Part shown: positions 55,928 to 64,000 of the stretch, piece after piece
Numbering within the stretch: position 1 is the first letter of the stretch
How the letters are laid out: every line of letters starts with the position of its first letter
Position numbers and translations under genes: made by a program
Origin: Pseudomonas brassicacearum
GTDB lineage: Bacteria > Pseudomonadota > Gammaproteobacteria > Pseudomonadales > Pseudomonadaceae
Assembly (NCBI RefSeq): GCF_003732265.1
Contig: NZ_MOBK01000002.1
Span: forward strand, 124,001 to 188,000
Direction of reading: 5' to 3'
Length of the DNA stretch: 64,000 bases
Notes under the pieces: generated by a model
Databases searched by the model: none
Told to the model about the DNA's origin: nothing
Seen by the model: only the letters and a program-made list of their open reading frames with translations

Positions 55928-57022
55928 TTAGAGAACTGCTTTCGGGTAGGAACCCAGCACTTTGAGTGCCACTGCTTCCTGACTGATCTTTTCCAGCACA
56001 CCTTTGATCAATGGATCGCGATGGTGGCCGACGAAGTCGATGAAGAACACGTAGGTCCATTTACCGCTGCGCGACGGACGCGTCTCGATTCGGGTCAGGT
56101 CGATGCCGTTGTCGTGGAACGGCACCAGCAACTCGTGAAGCGCGCCTGGCTTGTTGCTCATCGAAACGATGATCGACGTCTTGTCGTCGCCGGTTGGCGG
56201 CACTTCCTGACTGCCGATCATCAGGAATCGCGTGGAGTTATCCGGGCGATCCTCGATTTTCTCGGCCAGACGGGTCAACCCGTACAGGCCTGCGGCCATG
56301 TCGCCGGCAATTGCCGCCGAGTTCCACTCACCTTTAACCCGCTTGGCCGCTTCGGCGTTGCTGGACACCGCCACGCGCTCGACATTCGGGTAGTGTGCGT
56401 CCAGCCACTTGCGGCACTGGGCCAGCGACTGGGCGTGGGAATAGATGCGACTGATGCTGTCGGTCTTGGTGTTTTCACCGACCAACAGGTGGTGGTGAAT
56501 CCGCAACTCGACTTCGCCACAGATGACCATGTCGTGTTCGAGAAAACTGTCGAGGGTGTGGTTGACCGCGCCCTCGGTGGAGTTTTCCACCGGGACCACG
56601 CCAAAGTTCACCGCACCAGCCGCCACCTCGCGGAACACTTCATCGATCGCCGCCATCGGCTTGCTGATCACTGCGTGGCCGAAGTGTTTCATGGCCGCCG
56701 CTTGAGTGAACGTGCCTTCAGGGCCGAGGTAAGCCACTTTCAGCGGCTGCTCAAGGGCCAGGCACGAGGACATGATTTCGCGGAACAACCGCGCCATCTC
56801 TTCGTTGCCCAGCGGCCCCTGGTTACGCTCCATCACGCGCTTGAGCACCTGAGCTTCACGCTCAGGACGATAGAACACCGGCACTTCGCCTTCGGCCAGC
56901 GAGGCCATCTTTACTCGCGCAACTTCCTGGGCGCAGCGTGCGCGCTCACTGATCAGCTCCAGGACTTTAGTGTCCAGGGCATCAATGCGAACGCGCAGTG
57001 CCTTGAGTTCTTGCTCAGACAT
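55928..57022 (-). CDS. pheA: Chorismate mutase / prephenate dehydratase (P-protein)
   Basis: The 364-residue protein has an N-terminal AroQ chorismate mutase (IDALDTKVLELISERARCAQ), a central dehydratase domain with the TRF motif in NSTRFLMIGSQ, and a C-terminal ACT domain (NKPGALHELLVPFHDNGIDL, then TRIETRPSR) that binds phenylalanine for feedback. It makes phenylpyruvate from chorismate. Its start codon shares one base with the serC stop (TAATG), showing tight coupling. Confidence 0.97.
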   Translation of the reverse strand: MSEQELKALRVRIDALDTKVLELISERARCAQEVARVKMASLAEGEVPVFYRPEREAQVLKRVMERNQGPLGNEEMARLFREIMSSCLALEQPLKVAYLGPEGTFTQAAAMKHFGHAVISKPMAAIDEVFREVAAGAVNFGVVPVENSTEGAVNHTLDSFLEHDMVICGEVELRIHHHLLVGENTKTDSISRIYSHAQSLAQCRKWLDAHYPNVERVAVSSNAEAAKRVKGEWNSAAIAGDMAAGLYGLTRLAEKIEDRPDNSTRFLMIGSQEVPPTGDDKTSIIVSMSNKPGALHELLVPFHDNGIDLTRIETRPSRSGKWTYVFFIDFVGHHRDPLIKGVLEKISQEAVALKVLGSYPKAVL

Positions 57023-58107
57023 TAGCCGTGTTCCTTCTCGAACTCTGCCATGTACGAAACCAGTGCGTTGACCGCAACGATGTCGACGGCGTTATAGATG
57101 GAGGCGCGCATGCCACCCACGGAACGGTGGCCCTTGAGGTTCAACAGGCCACGTTCGTCGGCACCGGCCAGGAACGGCTTGTCCAGACGGTCGTCAGCCA
57201 GACGGAACGGCACGTTCATCCAAGAGCGATCCGACGGGTTGATCGGGTTGCTATACAAGCCGCTGGCGTCGATGAAGCCGTACAGCGTGCGCTGCTTCAC
57301 TTCGTTGAGCTTGCCGATGGCTTCGACGCCGCCCTGCTCTTTCAGCCACTCGAACACCAGGCCGGACAAGTACCAGGCCAGGGTCGGCGGCGTGTTGTAC
57401 ATCGAGCCGTTGTCGGCCGCGACCTTGTAGTTGAGCATGGTCGGGCACAGGGAACGGGCGTGACCCAGCAGGTCTTCGCGAACGATGTTCACGACGATGC
57501 CGCTCGGGCCGATGTTTTTCTGGGCGCCAGCGTAAATCATGCCGAAACGCGAAACATCGACCGGACGCGACAGGATGTCCGAAGACATGTCGGCTACCAG
57601 CGGAACGTCACCGGTTTCTGGAATCCACTGGAATTCCAGGCCGCCGATGGTTTCGTTCGGCGCGTAGTGAACGTAGGCCGCGTCTTTCGACAGGTTCCAT
57701 TCGTTCTGACCGGGAATAGCGAAATAGTCGTAAGGCTTGGCGGTCGCGGCGACATTCACGTTGCCGTAGCGCGAAGCTTCTTCGATGGCTTTCTGCGACC
57801 AGATACCGGTGTCGATATAGTCGGCAGTACCGTTTTCCGGCAACAGGTTCAGGGGAATCTGAGCAAATTGCTGGCTGGCGCCGCCTTGCAGAAACAGCAC
57901 TTTATAGTTCGAGGGGATATTCAGCAGATCACGCAGATCCTGCTCGGCCTTGGTGGCGATGGACACGAACTCATCACTGCGATGGCTCATTTCCATGACC
58001 GACAGGCCCTTGCCGTGCCAGTCAAGGAGTTCACCCTGGGCGCGCTGCAGGACAGCTTCAGGAAGTGCCGCAGGACCGGCACAGAAGTTATAGGCTCTCT
58101 TGCTCAC
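57022..58107 (-). CDS. serC: Phosphoserine aminotransferase
   Basis: The 361-residue enzyme starts at the GTG ending at 58107 (SKRAYNFCAGPAALPEAVLQ), which gives the normal family length; an ATG 30 bases upstream lacks a ribosome site. Motifs are QGGASQQFAQIPLN and the PLP-binding lysine in YAGAQKNIGPSGIV. It makes 3-phosphoserine for serine synthesis and also acts in pyridoxal phosphate synthesis. It begins the serC-pheA-hisC-tyrA/aroA-cmk operon. Confidence 0.96.
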   Translation of the reverse strand: MSKRAYNFCAGPAALPEAVLQRAQGELLDWHGKGLSVMEMSHRSDEFVSIATKAEQDLRDLLNIPSNYKVLFLQGGASQQFAQIPLNLLPENGTADYIDTGIWSQKAIEEASRYGNVNVAATAKPYDYFAIPGQNEWNLSKDAAYVHYAPNETIGGLEFQWIPETGDVPLVADMSSDILSRPVDVSRFGMIYAGAQKNIGPSGIVVNIVREDLLGHARSLCPTMLNYKVAADNGSMYNTPPTLAWYLSGLVFEWLKEQGGVEAIGKLNEVKQRTLYGFIDASGLYSNPINPSDRSWMNVPFRLADDRLDKPFLAGADERGLLNLKGHRSVGGMRASIYNAVDIVAVNALVSYMAEFEKEHG

Positions 58108-58163
58108 ATCCAATCTCGCTCTGATTTGGTAGGTCATGCAAACTTATCAGTCGACGCAGATCC

Positions 58164-58256
58164 AATGTGGGAGCGGGCTTGCTCGCGAAGGCGGTGTAAC
58201 AGACGACATCGATGTTGAATGTCAGTCCGTCTTCGCGAGCAAGCCCGCTCCCACAC
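58164..58256 (+). repeat. REP pair (REPIN) 7
   Basis: Two inverted units with core GTGGGAGCGGGCTTGCTCG, forward copy first, lie about 40 bases apart between gyrA and serC. Confidence 0.93.
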
Positions 58257-58291
58257 TCGATCTCTATGGGCGCCGAAATTTCATTACGGAC

Positions 58292-58328
58292 AAACAACAA
58301 GGGGGCGAATTTTCATCCGCCCCCTGTT
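58292..58328 (-). terminator. Probable terminator after gyrA
   Basis: An 8-bp stem (agggggcg 58300-58307 with cgccccct 58318-58325) and a 10-base loop lie eight bases past the gyrA stop. The following tract is T-rich but interrupted (TGTTGTTTGT), so strength is uncertain. Confidence 0.75.
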
Positions 58329-58335
58329 TGTTCGC

Positions 58336-60990
58336 TTACTCTTGTGGCTCTTCGTCAGCGGCGGCATCGAGTTGCTGATCATCAACAACGTCGTCGATCA
58401 CGACTTCGCCGATGAACTCTGCACCTTCTTCACCTTCCAGCTCTTCACCTTCGACTTCCGATGGCTCCTGAACCCGCTCCAGACCGACCAGTGTTTCATC
58501 GCTGGCCAGCTTGATCAGGGTCACGCCCTGGGTGTTACGACCCAGGCTGGACACTTCGTCGACACGCGTACGAACCAGGGTGCCCTGGTCGGAAATCAGC
58601 ATGATTTCCTCGCCATCGAGCACCTGGACCGCGCCGACCAGACGGCCGTTACGGTCGTTGCTGACCATGGCAATAACGCCCTGACCGCCACGCTTGTACT
58701 CAGGGAACTCGGTGATCGCAGTACGCTTGCCGAAACCACGCGCCGAAGCGGTGAGGATCTGGCTGCCTTCTTCCGGGATCAGCATGGAAATCAGCTTCTG
58801 CCCTTCCGGCAGACGCATGCCGCGCACACCACGAGCGGTACGGCCCATGGCGCGAACGTCGGTTTCCTTGAAGCGAGTGACCTTGCCGCCGTCGGAGAAC
58901 AGCATGACTTCGCGCTCGCCATCGGTAATGGCGGCAGAAATCAGTACGTCACCTTCGTCCAGCTCCAGCGCGATCAGACCAACGCTGCGTTGACGGCTGA
59001 AGGATTCCAGCGGGGTCTTCTTCACGGTGCCTTTGGCGGTCGCCATGAAGATGAAGTGACCTTCGGTGTATTCCTCGACCGGCAGCATGGTGGTGATGTA
59101 TTCATCACTGTCCAGCGGCAGTAGGTTGACCAGCGGACGACCACGGGCAGCGCGGGACGCTTCCGGAATTTCGTAGGTTTTCAGCCAGTACACTTTGCCT
59201 TTGCTGGAGAACAGCAGCAGCGTGGTGTGGCTGTTGGCGACCAGCAGGTGAGCGATGTAGTCTTCATCTTTAACGCCGGTCGCCGACTTGCCTTTACCGC
59301 CACGACGCTGAGCCTGGTACGCAGCCAACGGCTGGGTCTTGGCATAGCCACCGTGGGAGATGGTCACGACGCGCTCTTCTTCCGGGATCATGTCACCCAG
59401 GGTCAGGTCGAGACGGGCATCGAGGATCTCGGTGCGACGCACATCGCCGTATTCGGCGCGGATCACTTCCAGCTCTTCGCGGATCACTTCCATCAGGCGC
59501 GTGGCGCTGCTGAGGATGCGGATCAGTTCGCCGATCTGGTTGAGGATCTCTTGATACTCGGCCAGCAGTTTTTCGTGTTCCAGACCGGTCAGACGGTGCA
59601 GACGCAGTTCCAGAATGGCTTGCGCCTGTTCTGGCGACAGGAAGTACTTGCCGTCGCGCAGACCGTATTGCGGGTCCAGGGTCTCCGGACGGCAAGAGTC
59701 GGCACCGGCGCGTTCAACCATGGCCACCACGGCGGAGGATTCCCAGGCAGTGCTGATCAGCGCTTCCTTGGCTTCCGACGGGGTTGGCGAGGCCTTGATC
59801 AGGGCGATGACCGGGTCGATGTTCGACAGGGCAACCGCTTGACCTTCCAGAATGTGACCACGTTCGCGGGCTTTACGCAGTTCGAACACGGTACGGCGGG
59901 TAACGACTTCGCGACGGTGACGAACGAAAGCTTCCAGCAGGTCCTTGAGGTTCAGGATCCGCGGACGGCCGTCGATCAGCGCAACGATGTTGATACCGAA
60001 CACCGCTTGCAACTGGGTCTGGGCGTAGAGGTTGTTGAGGATCACCTCAGGCACTTCGCCGCGACGCAGTTCGATCACGACGCGCATACCGTCCTTGTCG
60101 GACTCGTCGCGCAGCTCGGTGATGCCTTCAAGCTTCTTCTCTTTGACCAGCTCGGCGATCTTCTCGATCAGACGGGCCTTGTTGAGCTGGTAAGGGAGTT
60201 CGGTGATGACGATCTGCTGACGGCCACCGACTTTGTCGATGTCTTCGATCGTCGAGCGGGCGCGCATGTAAATGCGGCCGCGACCGGTGCGGTAGGCTTC
60301 GATGATGCCGGCGCGACCGTTGATGATCGCAGCGGTCGGGAAGTCCGGACCGGGGATGTATTGCATCAGCTCATCGATGGTCAACTCAGGGTTGTCGATG
60401 AGGGCCAGGCAACCGTCGATGACTTCACCGAGGTTGTGCGGCGGAATGTTGGTCGCCATGCCCACGGCGATACCGCTGGAGCCGTTGACCAGCAGGTTGG
60501 GAATACGGGTCGGCATGACCGCCGGGATCATTTCGGTGCCGTCGTAGTTCGGCACCCAGTCCACGGTTTCTTTGTGCAGGTCAGCCAGCAGCTCGTGCGC
60601 CAGCTTGGTCATGCGCACTTCGGTGTATCGCATGGCCGCGGCGTTGTCGCCGTCCACCGAACCGAAGTTGCCTTGACCGTCTACCAGCAGGTAACGCAGC
60701 GAGAACGGCTGCGCCATGCGGACGATGGTGTCGTACACCGCGGTATCGCCGTGCGGGTGATACTTACCGATGACGTCACCGACAACACGGGCAGATTTCT
60801 TGTACGGCTTGTTGAAGTCGTTGCCCAGCTCGCTCATCGCGAACAGCACACGCCGGTGCACGGGCTTCAAGCCATCGCGCGCATCCGGCAGGGCCCGCCC
60901 GACAATTACGCTCATTGCGTAGTCGAGGTAGGACTGCTTCAGCTCGTCTTCGATATTGACCGGGAGGATTTCTTTGGCCAGTTCGCCCAT
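58336..60990 (-). CDS. gyrA: DNA gyrase subunit A
   Basis: The 884-residue subunit starts [20 protein letters not shown] behind GAGC at the ATG ending at 60990. The catalytic Tyr is in [14 protein letters not shown]. The quinolone-determining region reads [18 protein letters not shown], with Thr at the position of E. coli Ser83 and Asp at 87, which is the wild-type state in pseudomonads. The C-terminal beta-pinwheel has the GyrA box QRRGGKG, and the tail is strongly acidic. Gyrase introduces negative supercoils with GyrB. A REP pair and a terminator separate it from serC. Confidence 0.98.
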   Translation of the reverse strand: MGELAKEILPVNIEDELKQSYLDYAMSVIVGRALPDARDGLKPVHRRVLFAMSELGNDFNKPYKKSARVVGDVIGKYHPHGDTAVYDTIVRMAQPFSLRYLLVDGQGNFGSVDGDNAAAMRYTEVRMTKLAHELLADLHKETVDWVPNYDGTEMIPAVMPTRIPNLLVNGSSGIAVGMATNIPPHNLGEVIDGCLALIDNPELTIDELMQYIPGPDFPTAAIINGRAGIIEAYRTGRGRIYMRARSTIEDIDKVGGRQQIVITELPYQLNKARLIEKIAELVKEKKLEGITELRDESDKDGMRVVIELRRGEVPEVILNNLYAQTQLQAVFGINIVALIDGRPRILNLKDLLEAFVRHRREVVTRRTVFELRKARERGHILEGQAVALSNIDPVIALIKASPTPSEAKEALISTAWESSAVVAMVERAGADSCRPETLDPQYGLRDGKYFLSPEQAQAILELRLHRLTGLEHEKLLAEYQEILNQIGELIRILSSATRLMEVIREELEVIRAEYGDVRRTEILDARLDLTLGDMIPEEERVVTISHGGYAKTQPLAAYQAQRRGGKGKSATGVKDEDYIAHLLVANSHTTLLLFSSKGKVYWLKTYEIPEASRAARGRPLVNLLPLDSDEYITTMLPVEEYTEGHFIFMATAKGTVKKTPLESFSRQRSVGLIALELDEGDVLISAAITDGEREVMLFSDGGKVTRFKETDVRAMGRTARGVRGMRLPEGQKLISMLIPEEGSQILTASARGFGKRTAITEFPEYKRGGQGVIAMVSNDRNGRLVGAVQVLDGEEIMLISDQGTLVRTRVDEVSSLGRNTQGVTLIKLASDETLVGLERVQEPSEVEGEELEGEEGAEFIGEVVIDDVVDDQQLDAAADEEPQE

Positions 60991-61436
60991 GAGAAGCTCG
61001 ATTCCTTTTTCTGGTGAAACTTCGTCACATCCATATGGGACGAACGAAGCTCGCCGCTGCAGGCTGAGTGCCATACACCGACTTACGACAAATCAACAAG
61101 ATTAACCATGGATTTGCGCAGTAAAGACAACCCCGCGGGACTGCCTCGGAAAACGCCGGATGTTATCACAAGAGCCGCCACGCACCTATCCCCCAGACGC
61201 GCATGGAGCATAGTTAGTTGACCGGTGACAGGCTTGAGGGTGACGAGAGGGGCTTAGAGCTGCAATGAATGCAAATTTTGCAGTTAAATAGGGCTGTTTG
61301 GTGGCTGTCAGGGCCTCTTCGCGAGCAAGCCCGCTCCCACATTTGATTTATGTGAGCCACGGATCTCAGGCATATCACAGAACCAATGTGGGAGCGGGCT
61401 TGCCCGCGAAAGCGATTTCTCAGGCGCCAGAAATTA
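60991..61436. other. Gap between gyrA and mtnA
   Basis: These 446 bases carry the gyrA promoter region and REP pair 8 (61313-61412). No gene or clear terminator is seen in the remainder. Confidence 0.6.
61313..61412 (+). repeat. REP pair (REPIN) 8
   Basis: Two inverted units with core GTGGGAGCGGGCTTGCTCG, reverse copy first, lie about 42 bases apart. The second copy has one change (GCCCGCGAA for GCTCGCGAA). Confidence 0.9.
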
Positions 61437-62513
61437 TTAATGCAGACGCTTACGGCACATCAACTGCGCCATCTTCGCCGTATCCGGTCGCTCGACAATG
61501 CCCTTTTCGGTAACGATCACGTCGATCAGGTCCGCCGGGGTCACATCGAACACCGGGTTGAACGCATCGACATCCGCCCCGATCCGCTTGCCCCCAACCT
61601 CCAGCAATTCACGACCATCGCGCTCTTCGATCGGAATTTCATCGCCACTGGCCAGGTTCATGTCGATGGTCGAACTCGGCGCCACCACCATAAAGCGCAC
61701 GCCGTGGTGCATGGCGTTGACCGCCAGTTGATAGGTGCCGATCTTGTTCGCCACATCGCCATTGGCAGTGATGCGGTCGGCGCCGACGATCACCCAGGTC
61801 ACGCCTTTGGTCTTCATGATGTGCGCAGCGGCGGAGTCGGCATTCAGGGTCACAGGAATACCTTCATTGGCCAGTTCCCACGCGGTCAGACGCGAACCTT
61901 GCAGCCACGGCCGGGTTTCATCGGCGTAAACCCGCTCGACCATGCCTTCGATAAAGGCCCCACGAATCACGCCCAATGCCGTGCCGAAGCCGCCAGTGGC
62001 CAGCGCACCAGTATTGCAGTGAGTCAGGATTGCCTGGGCATTACCCTGGTGCTTGCGGATCAAGTCCACCCCCAGTTGGGCCATGGTCAGGTTGGCTTCG
62101 CGATCACTTTCATGAATGGCCATGGCCTCGGCCTCCAGCGCCGCCAGCGGGTCTGCGTCTTCCTTGAGGCGATCCAGCCGGTCGCGCATGCGACTCAGCG
62201 CCCAGAACAGGTTGACCGCGGTTGGACGGGAATCGGCCAGTACCGCGTAATCCTCTTCCCACGCAGCCTGCCAGTCACCGCCCTCGGCAATCCGGGCGCG
62301 GGCCGACAGCACCATGGCATACGCCGCGCTGATGCCAATCGCTGGCGCACCGCGCACCACCATCGAACGAATGGCCTCGGCCACACCGGCTGCACTGGTG
62401 TAGGCAATCCAGGTTTCTTCGAAGGGCAAAACACGCTGATCCAGCAGGTACAGGGCGCCATCACGCCAATCGATGGCCTTCACTTTCTCCGCAGCCAACA
62501 GTCGATCGCGCAT
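61437..62513 (-). CDS. mtnA: 5-methylthioribose-1-phosphate isomerase
   Basis: The 358-residue protein starts [19 protein letters not shown] at the ATG ending at 62513. It has [18 protein letters not shown], the catalytic Cys in [19 protein letters not shown] and the Asp in [20 protein letters not shown]. It isomerises methylthioribose 1-phosphate to the ribulose form in methionine salvage. It is divergent from the MTA/SAH deaminase gene, whose product feeds the same pathway; the 108-base gap holds both promoters. Confidence 0.97.
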   Translation of the reverse strand: MRDRLLAAEKVKAIDWRDGALYLLDQRVLPFEETWIAYTSAAGVAEAIRSMVVRGAPAIGISAAYAMVLSARARIAEGGDWQAAWEEDYAVLADSRPTAVNLFWALSRMRDRLDRLKEDADPLAALEAEAMAIHESDREANLTMAQLGVDLIRKHQGNAQAILTHCNTGALATGGFGTALGVIRGAFIEGMVERVYADETRPWLQGSRLTAWELANEGIPVTLNADSAAAHIMKTKGVTWVIVGADRITANGDVANKIGTYQLAVNAMHHGVRFMVVAPSSTIDMNLASGDEIPIEERDGRELLEVGGKRIGADVDAFNPVFDVTPADLIDVIVTEKGIVERPDTAKMAQLMCRKRLH

Positions 62514-62621
62514 CCCACACCCCGCACTCAAGCACAAAAGCCGCCGATTATAGCGATCCCCCCGCGAAGACGCTCGGGTATACTTCGCCATCCTTTACAA
62601 AAGCACTGGAACCGACCCTCG

Positions 62622-63956
62622 ATGCCGAACACTGCCGCTGCGCTCGACCTGTTATTGCTGCCGACCTGGCTGGTACCCGTCGAACCCGCTGGTGTTGTCC
62701 TCAAAGAGCATGGCCTGGGTATCCGTGACGGACGCATCGTCTTTATCGGCCCGCGATCGGCTGCGTTGAAGCTTAACGCAACTGAAGTGCGCGAGTTGCC
62801 GGGCATGCTGCTCAGCCCCGGCCTGATCAACGCCCACGGTCACGCCGCCATGACCCTGTTTCGTGGCCTGGCCGATGACCTGCCGCTGATGACCTGGCTG
62901 GAAAACCACATCTGGCCGGCTGAAGCCAAATGGGTCGATGAAGATTTCGTGCGGGATGGCACAGACCTCGCCATCGCCGAGCAGATCAAAGGTGGCATCA
63001 CCTGTTTCTCTGACATGTATTTCTTCCCGAAGGTTGCCAGCGAGCGCGTGCACAACAGCGGTATACGCGCGCAAATCGCCATTCCGATCCTCGATTTCCC
63101 GATTCCGGGCGCCAGCACGGCGGACGAAGCCATTCGTCAGGGCGTGGAATTGTTTGGCGATCTAAAGCACCACGAGCGCATCAAAATCACTTTCGGCCCC
63201 CATGCGCCTTACACCGTGGGCGATGAAAACCTGGAGAAAATCCGGGTGATCGCCGAAGAGCTGGACGCCTCGATCCACATGCACGTGCATGAAACGGCTT
63301 TCGAAGTGCAGCAATCGGTCGAGCAGCGCGGTGAGCGCCCGCTCGCCCGCCTTGCCCGCCTGGGCTTGCTCGGGCCGCGCTTCCAGGCCGTTCACATGAC
63401 CCAGATCAGCGATGAAGACCTGGTGATGCTGGTAGAAAGCAACACCAACGTGATTCATTGCCCGGAATCCAACCTGAAGCTGGCCAGCGGATTTTGCCCG
63501 GTCGAGCGCTTGTGGCAGGCCGGCGTCAATGTGGCCGTCGGCACCGACGGCGCCGCCAGCAATAACGACCTGGACCTGTTGGGTGAAACCCGCACCGCGG
63601 CGTTGCTGGCCAAGGCTGTCGCCGGCTCCGCCACCGCACTGGATGCGCATCGCGCCTTGCGCATGGCCACGCTCAATGGCGCCCGCGCGCTGGGGATCGA
63701 GGCTGAAACCGGCTCGCTGGAAATCGGCAAAGCGGCAGACATCGTCGCGTTCGACCTGTCCGGCCTTGCGCAGCAACCGGTCTACGACCCGGTTTCGCAA
63801 TTGATCTACGCCACCGGCCGGGACTGCGTGAAACACCTGTGGGTCGCCGGCAAGCAGTTGCTGGATGATCGACGCCTGACCCGCCTGGATGAAGAACAGC
63901 TATGCGCCACCGCCAAGGCCTGGGGCCAGCGCATCAGCGGCCGTACCGAATCGTAA
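62622..63956 (+). CDS. mtaD: 5-methylthioadenosine / S-adenosylhomocysteine deaminase
   Basis: The 444-residue amidohydrolase starts at the ATG at 62622 ([20 protein letters not shown]). It has the metal site [30 protein letters not shown] and [16 protein letters not shown]. Members deaminate methylthioadenosine and S-adenosylhomocysteine; in Pseudomonas, MTA goes through methylthioinosine before reaching MtnA's substrate. The C-terminus ([20 protein letters not shown]) is complete. In related genomes ubiG follows, just beyond this window. Confidence 0.93.
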   Translation: MPNTAAALDLLLLPTWLVPVEPAGVVLKEHGLGIRDGRIVFIGPRSAALKLNATEVRELPGMLLSPGLINAHGHAAMTLFRGLADDLPLMTWLENHIWPAEAKWVDEDFVRDGTDLAIAEQIKGGITCFSDMYFFPKVASERVHNSGIRAQIAIPILDFPIPGASTADEAIRQGVELFGDLKHHERIKITFGPHAPYTVGDENLEKIRVIAEELDASIHMHVHETAFEVQQSVEQRGERPLARLARLGLLGPRFQAVHMTQISDEDLVMLVESNTNVIHCPESNLKLASGFCPVERLWQAGVNVAVGTDGAASNNDLDLLGETRTAALLAKAVAGSATALDAHRALRMATLNGARALGIEAETGSLEIGKAADIVAFDLSGLAQQPVYDPVSQLIYATGRDCVKHLWVAGKQLLDDRRLTRLDEEQLCATAKAWGQRISGRTES

Positions 63957-63957
63957 G

Positions 63958-63988
63958 ATCCCCGGACCATAAAACCGGGGCAACAGGA
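63958..63988 (+). terminator. Weak hairpin after mtaD
   Basis: A 6-bp GC stem (ccccgg 63960-63965 with ccgggg 63975-63980) with a 9-base loop is followed eight bases later by a short T run. It may be an attenuating hairpin rather than a full terminator. Confidence 0.4.
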
Positions 63989-64000
63989 TTTTTCAAGTTT

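Noticed and set aside
59227..61017. Long plus-strand open frame opposite gyrA
   Set aside because: It is a shadow of the gyrA coding strand with no domain or start signal.
1..64000. Search for tRNA, rRNA, CRISPR arrays, insertion sequences and prophage genes
   Set aside because: No cloverleaf, repeat-spacer array, transposase or phage gene was recognised by reading; the only dispersed repeats are REP pairs. A computed scan would be needed to exclude small RNAs.

Overview
The window comes from a Pseudomonas chromosome, most likely the P. fluorescens group. Three things point there: the block mtaD-mtnA-gyrA-serC-pheA-hisC-tyrA/aroA-cmk-rpsA-ihfB followed by an O-antigen locus ending in a wbpM-type gene and comEA, the fused TyrA-AroA protein, and the many paired REP sequences built on GTGGGAGCGGGCTTGCTCGCGAA. 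No rRNA, tRNA, CRISPR array, insertion sequence or prophage was recognised.

Region 1 (1-10.7 kb) holds ordinary accessory and housekeeping genes: the end of an FtsX-type ABC permease, greB, a small methyltransferase-like remnant, a DoxX membrane protein, an MltF-like lytic transglycosylase, tatD, a chemotaxis receptor, an Mpo1-like membrane protein, a TesB-like thioesterase, a CHAD protein, a small lipoprotein and a patatin-like phospholipase. Region 2 (10.7-19.1 kb) is a complete kdpFABCDE potassium-uptake operon on the minus strand, with a recognisable KdpE operator upstream of kdpF and two REP pairs inside the operon. Region 3 (19.3-25.6 kb) carries an ethanolamine permease, a DUF2897 peptide, a GntR regulator with a DUF1989 protein, and a TetR regulator convergent with a ketoacyl synthase/SDR pair.

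Region 4 (25.6-48.6 kb) is the O-antigen locus, nearly all on the minus strand, between ihfB/lapA and wbpM/comEA. Transcription starts with a WbpV-like reductase and the WbpL-like initiating transferase. Next is a three-gene UDP-GlcNAc conversion set (RmlD-like reductase, inverting 4,6-dehydratase, 2-epimerase) for an L-QuiNAc or L-FucNAc type sugar. A methyltransferase with a repeated coiled-coil tail, two glycosyltransferases, Wzm and Wzt (with a C-terminal glycan-binding domain) and an acyltransferase follow. After these comes an AT-rich stretch with a polyprenyl-phosphate-sugar synthase-like GT2, a YfhO-like GT-C and a flippase-like membrane protein, then three more glycosyltransferases and WbpM. 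No wzx, wzy or wzz is visible, so I infer an ABC-transporter-dependent O-antigen whose length may be set by the coiled-coil methyltransferase and which may be decorated in the periplasm. The last glycosyltransferase gene carries an 11-G run inside its coding sequence, a candidate phase-variation switch.

Region 5 (48.9-64 kb) is the conserved housekeeping block: lapA, ihfB, a small lipoprotein, rpsA, cmk, tyrA-aroA, hisC, pheA, serC, gyrA, mtnA and mtaD. The REP pairs occur throughout 1-19.2 kb and again from 58.1 kb, but I found none of this family in the 39 kb between.
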